The position numbers and the translations under genes are program-made. Positions 59,255 through 64,000 of a stretch of DNA of 64,000 nucleotides are shown here, one piece after another. Each line of letters starts with the position of its first letter. The stretch's first letter is position 1. The stretch lies in contig JAHLJT010008756.1 in assembly GCA_031308135.1 (NCBI GenBank), forward strand, positions 130,446,997 through 130,510,996, read 5' to 3'. This DNA is from Acheta domesticus. Its lineage: Eukaryota; Arthropoda; Insecta; Orthoptera; Gryllidae. The notes under the pieces are model-generated. The model saw nothing but the letters and a program-made list of their open reading frames with translations. It was not told the origin of the DNA and searched no databases.

Positions 59255-59440
59255 CCAAACGGGCGGGCAAGCGGGCGGGCAAGCGGGCGGGCAAGCGGGC
59301 GGGCAAGCGGGCGGGCAAGCGGGCGGGCAAGCGGGCGGGCAAGCGGGCGGGCAAGCGGGCGGGCAAGCGGGCGGGCAAGCGGGCGGGCAAGCGGGCGGGC
59401 AAGCGGGCGGGCAAGCGGGCGGGCCAACGGACGGGCGATC
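59255..59440. repeat. Near-perfect 12-bp minisatellite
   Basis: About fourteen consecutive copies of gggcgggcaagc with almost no change, then degenerate units to about 59470. The homogeneity against 58605-58902 indicates recent expansion of one end of the array. Confidence 0.95.
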
Positions 59441-59659
59441 GGGTAAGCGAGCGAGCGTGCGGGCGGGCAGGCGACTCGGCGCTGATGAAGCCGCAGCGAG
59501 GGGAAGGGAGGGGCAGCGAGGGGAAGGAGTGGGGGGCGATTAGGGCGCGCGGGGATTAATCCGGTGTCGCCAGCGGTTATTCATCACGCGCGCATCGATT
59601 ACGCGTTGGGCAGCTGGCCGCCCACGCCTGCTGTTCACGCTTTCTCAGATACAAAACTA

Positions 59660-59842
59660 CAGTAAACCCTCATTAACACGAATTCCAAGGGATCCAAATA
59701 ATCAGAGTTCCTGTTATAAAAATTCGTGTTATCTGAGTATTATAAATTTTCGTATTACCGTAATCCCTTGACGTGACCGAAATTTAGTTGGTGTTATGGC
59801 CAAATTCGTGTTAAGCGAGTTTGTGATAACGAGGGTATATTG
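59660..59842. mobile_element. pogo/Tigger-like MITE copy 2 (183 bp)
   Basis: It starts cagtaaaccctcattaacac and ends with the inverse of this motif (gtgataacgagggtatattg). TA flanks both ends (59658-59659, 59843-59844). It is colinear with the copy at 45076-45257. Confidence 0.92.
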
Positions 59843-59953
59843 TATTAGGAAAACAGTTGGTTAGATGTGTGACGAGAGTTTCTATAAACAGATAAGTTAA
59901 ATCATTCAATAAACTCGGTGGTTTCTGCAGAAATATTGTGGTACTCCATTATT

Positions 59954-60115
59954 GTATATATCTAGAGGGAACGAAATAATCTTCAATGAACAAATTGATT
60001 AACAAACTGCTTGTCAGTTTCAGTGGCATGCCTGTTATGCCGATGTAACTGACAAATAGTTTGTTAATAAATTTGTTTGTGGAAGATTGTTTCTTTTCCT
60101 TCCGTTATATTACAA
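59954..60115. mobile_element. Foldback MITE, ~65-bp arms
   Basis: tattgtatatatctagaggg, then cgaaataatcttc, then gattaacaaactgcttgtca on the left pair with tgacaaatagtttgttaata, gaagattgtttc and ccttccgttatattacaata on the right. The loop includes the small palindrome cagtggcatgcctgttatgc. Confidence 0.8.
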
Positions 60116-60373
60116 TAAATCATTCAACTAGGCTTAAAAATACATTTTTCCCTCCCGATTTTTAGAATGAATATTGAGACTGCAATGATTATTTATGCAA
60201 CTAGCAGAATAAGGGTAGAAATGAAATGTTTTCTGACGAGATAACGTTACGACCAGACTACAGAATTTTGAAATGACTTCACGAATGTCACATTCTACGA
60301 ATGGCATATATAATTTACTTAGTTTGAATAAACATACATTCTGCTTGCCTGGATAGCAGAGGTTGCTAAAACT

Positions 60374-60490
60374 GTAGGGCCGTAGCTGCCTCGGCTGGAA
60401 GGGTCGCGGGTTCGAATCCTGCCTCGGGCATGGATGTTTGTGCGTACTCGCGTTGTCCTTACGTAACGTGTTCCCGCTACTGTTACCGCA
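60374..60490 (+). mobile_element. tRNA-derived SINE (family B), head region
   Basis: The B box gggttcgaatcct sits in a T-arm-like hairpin (gcggg/cctgc) preceded by a possible A box (tagctgcctcggctgg). It is followed by ggcatggatgtttgtg and gttgtcctta, which resembles the conserved region after the head in many arthropod SINEs. There is no matching acceptor stem for a functional tRNA. The 3' end is uncertain. Confidence 0.55.
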
Positions 60491-60499
60491 ATGCAAAAT

Positions 60500-62260
60500 A
60501 ATTGAAGTGGTCGCTACATGCCCGAGTAGTTAAAAATCGACCTAAAAAACAAAAACAAAGAAACATACTTTGAGGCGTGCGATGGCAGCCATGTTTATTC
60601 GTATTACTTCAGTGTTTTGCTTAAGGGCCTGTTTTTATGCCTACGGCTACTTTGCGATACTCGCTGTTTTTATGCCTATGGCTACTCGCGAGATGCCGCC
60701 AGAAAATTTCAATCAAACGACAGAAGCTGGGAGTAGGAATTACCATGAACGCCAGCTAAAAGAAGCATTGAAATGTAGTTCTCGTTATTATTTTGAATAT
60801 CGAATTAAAAAATATTGTTAGCAAATTTATTCTACAGTTGGTAAGAATTATGATAATACTTGTAATATTTTCACTCCGGGAAAATGACTTCGATTTCATT
60901 GATGATTTGGAAATTCACATTCTGTAGGTTTTGGTTATTCCTATTACTTCCATATCTTGATTATTATTTTGATTTATTTCTAAATAATATAAGCGTATAT
61001 TTGTACATTTTTTTACATAATCATTATTATTTGTTTTTTAAATATTCCATTCGTAGTTGTTCAACTGAATATTAACTTTCCGAAAATATCTCCCTTTGAA
61101 AACTATGAAATTTTTAATGTCTCTCCGAAAGGTCGTAGGTTCATATCTAGACGTGAATATTGTCGCTTGTTTGATAGTTATCGTTCAGCATGGACCCATA
61201 ATGCCTACAATCACCGACTTATAATTCTGTATGAGGATACGTTTCATATGACGTTTTCAGTGATATTTATTCATATTTCTTGTTTCAACTAGTAATGATT
61301 AGCTGAATACTCGCAGAAAAAGCTGCGATGGCCCAGTAGCATGTATGTGACTGATATGTATTTTGCCCCTAGCGATATTTTGTGCCCATCTCAATACTTA
61401 ACTGTACCATTTGTAGCTGCTACAGTTTTTTAAAACTGTATTGACAAGTGACTTTGGGCAAAATGTCCACTGCACGTTGGAAATTTTGTTGTTGACACGA
61501 GCTGATGTGTGTTTGCGCGTTACAAACGGACGTGACTCTTTGAGATTAGCGTAAATGACACTAATCTGCGGCGCGCGCCCTCGCTCGGCTGCCATTGCGA
61601 TCTCTCAAAGCGGGCGCGGACAAGCCTTCGGGACTCGCTCTCAGGTTTAAATTACCACCACACAGGGAACAATTTTCCATCCCAACTACTTATAATACGG
61701 ATGTAATCACCCGAAATATCTGCGTAATTCCACCCACCGCAGAGAGGTTGATTTCTGTGATTTCGTCGATGGGAAATATGCGTTCGATGGCCGCGCAAAT
61801 GATTCTTGATTTGATGATGGTTAATGAGCGTTAATGACGTATACACGTTTTAGTTGAATTCGGTTGTCGCCCCCCCCCGTCCCTACCACTAGGGGCGCGG
61901 CGAGCGCAGGTAATGAAAACATGAGTCCCGATCGCATCGGCGAATTTTCATAATCAAGCGACTCGTGCTAATTGGCGTTATTAAACATTCCTTGAATGTC
62001 ATCCGCAAAATTGGCGAGCGTTGGCGAGGGTGGGGCAGGGTGGATGAGAGTGGAGCAGGGGAGGGGGGAGCCACGGGTTTGGGGATGAGGGTGAGGGTGG
62101 ATGGGGTGTGAGGGTGGACACGAAGTGACTGCATTGGGGGAGGAGTTGGTCGTACGCGGTGGCTAGTTGTAAGTTTCGGATGGGAATTGGTTTGCAGGGG
62201 GTGGGGATGGTTGCAACCGGATTGGGAATGGTAGTGGACTTGTTCGGGGACGACTGTGCG
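60500..62260. other. No gene recognised
   Basis: An 83-codon + frame at about 60570-60821 is unidentifiable. A G/T-rich patch lies at about 62015-62120. No exon with signal-protein module motifs was found. Confidence 0.4.
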
Positions 62261-62266
62261 GATTCG

Positions 62267-62546
62267 GATGGTATAACTGTCAGCGTATCGTCAGGATTGT
62301 TTTACCCGAGGTTGTGGGTTCAAACCCGATCGAAGCCGTGGATTTTTAAGGGCGAAAAAAATCCTTCGTACGCCTTTCTTCGGAGGGGAAGTAAAGCCGG
62401 CTGTCCCATGTTAGTAGATTCACTTGCATGCAAAAGATCCTCAAGCCTAAATGAAGCCTCTGAGCTTGCGTAGTCAGACGGAAGAGCGGGCCTGATGGCT
62501 CGAGTCTCGCCACGTAAAATAAGGCATTAACTAACTTACTAACTAG
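62267..62546 (+). mobile_element. tRNA-derived SINE (family C) sharing its 3' tail with the LINE at 22965-24225
   Basis: The B-box region gtgggttcaaacccg at about 62316 matches the pol III consensus. The A-box region upstream is weak. The body is unrelated to SINE-A. The 3' end (ggaagagcgggcctgatggc, tcgagtctcgcc, then ataaggcattaac repeats) matches the last ~40 bp of the LINE at about 24145-24190. Tail sharing of this kind is how SINEs recruit the reverse transcriptase of a partner LINE. Confidence 0.75.
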
Positions 62547-62549
62547 CCG

Positions 62550-64000
62550 TAGATGTGCGGGGGGAATGGTTGCAGGTGAAGACGAGGCTGTGGCGAGGTC
62601 CGAAGTGGCGTGTGAAGCACTGAGCTGGTGTGGACGAGAGCGGGACGATGTGAGGCCGAAGCAAAAGTGGGGACGGAAACGGCGGCAAATCTGACTCTGG
62701 AAAGAAGTTGGAAAGTGGAATCCAGAGCGAGAACATGGTTGCGGAATTGAGAACGATAGAAAAGTATAGGCGGAGACGGACGCGACAAAACAGAACAAAC
62801 ATTACAGGAGAAGCGAGGCGAGTCAGTTTGAGTGAGATTGGGAGTGGGGATTTTAATCTCGGAGGCATAATAAGTGATGTTACCGTTTTTATTTCACTTA
62901 TTTTCTTAGACAACTAGATATCATATTGGACTCAGCTTGTTGTACGTATTAATAAAATGTATTCAGTTTATGAGTTATTGAAAAGGGAAGAAATACGCTT
63001 AAAGCAGTGAGAATATGTGATTGAAATCTCTGACTCTGAATGTGATTCTCTTCTGAACACTTGGCTACATTTGTATGCGTGCCTGATTCTTTTATTGTCT
63101 CATAACATTTTGCCGAGAGAAAAACTATGGTGCAAGTGAAGCAAAATTAGTTTAAATTCACTTAAAACTCAATGTAACTAAGGATGTGGAAGTATCCATG
63201 GTTACAAGTGTTGGAGATAAACTAACATTTGTGATTTTACCGTAAATTGAACGTACGTGTAACTTGATGTTAAATGGTGAAGCTTTTTCATAGAATGAGG
63301 AGTGTAGGTTAATTTTAAAGAAGTGTGCGTTTTGAGGAAAATGAACAAATTCTTGAGTTTTTCAGCGAGAAGGTGAATTGGTCAACAGTCTCAAATAAAA
63401 TGCGACTGTTAAGATTGGGACAATTTGTTCAACATCTGAAGTCTGGAGCGTGCATTTTATTTGAGACCGAACTGTGGGGGAACTATTTCCTTCGCTTGCT
63501 AGTAAATTTTGGCATTATTTCTTCTCAGCGAGATGTAAAATACCATACACATTATATTTAATTACAGTTTTTTAAATACTGAATATGTATAATTAGATCA
63601 TTTACGGCATTTTTAACTCCCCAAAAAGTCTATCAAACTGATTAAACGGGATTAGTTTTGTATGTTGAGAAATGCTTTAGTCCATTAACCCTCCCTCATA
63701 CTATACCTGATGCTGCGTGTTATTTTGAACTGCAGATGAAATTGACGAGCATTTGATTGATAAATAAATGTATGACACTTTCACGTTAATGGTGTGCTGT
63801 GAATTATCTACATTGCTAATTTCGAATATACGCAAAAAAACGTCGGGAAAATAAGTAGGCCCTGCCAAGCGAGAGGTGTGAATGGTTTCGTTAGATGCCC
63901 AAAAAGACTGGAAAAATACAAAACAGTGAAACAGTTTCGATTTTACCTGAAAATAAAACAATTATTTTTAATACGTTTACTCGTATTTCCTCATTTATGG
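62550..64000. other. No gene recognised
   Basis: Mostly AT-rich after a G/A-rich patch (about 62560-62850). Both strands contain short frames that show no family resemblance. Confidence 0.4.

Noticed and set aside
60374..60450. A tRNA gene
   Set aside because: There is a good T-arm and B box but no complementary acceptor strand, so a SINE head fits better.

Overview
The window looks like intergenic and intronic DNA from a large, repeat-rich arthropod genome, most likely an insect. The evidence is eukaryotic: long AT-rich stretches without genes, decayed LINE reverse-transcriptase fragments, tRNA-derived SINEs with pol III B boxes, hAT-like elements with 8-bp target duplications, Tc1/mariner- and pogo-like MITEs with TA duplications, CpG-rich patches, minisatellites, and one signal-peptide exon ending in a GT splice donor. 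I cannot name the species. Nothing resembles a bacterial operon, and almost all long open frames are stop-free readings of tandem repeats.

Layout. 1-4.4 kb: a dispersed repeat carrying a hugely expanded CCGTCTGT-type minisatellite, diverged ~310-bp tandem units, and a foldback element. 5.6-13.6 kb: several copies of one SINE (called SINE-A here), a MITE nested in SINE-A, a proline-rich-looking CCG tract, a 20-bp minisatellite, and a hAT-like element involved in a ~0.4-kb-arm inverted duplication. 13.7-18 kb: a 115-bp minisatellite, a palindromic mariner-like MITE, SINE-A, and a 5'-truncated LINE with a 12-bp TSD. 20.3-21.2 kb: a 15/18-bp minisatellite. 23-24.2 kb: a decayed LINE 3' half. 24.5-26.1 kb: a hAT-like element next to a SINE inserted in a SINE. 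26.3-28.5 kb: tandem duplications. 30.6-32.4 kb: a ~575-bp duplication interrupted by a 554-bp palindromic element. 37-48 kb: further DNA transposons, polypyrimidine tracts and foldbacks. 49.6-50.2 kb: a second copy of the 1-kb repeat. 51.7-52.3 kb: a CpG island with a convincing first coding exon. 52.3-64 kb: probably its first intron, with SINEs, a pogo-like MITE and minisatellites.

The only host-gene element I support is the exon at 52152-52251 (+), which encodes an N-terminal signal peptide and ends in phase 1. Its downstream exons are not visible, so the protein cannot be named. The rest is a record of transposition and tandem duplication. Several insertions can be dated relative to each other because they are nested and keep target-site duplications. 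I found no novel defence, metabolic or signalling system. The most distinctive observations are the long hairpin-forming elements, the minisatellite-bearing repeat family, and a SINE that shares its 3' tail with the resident LINE.
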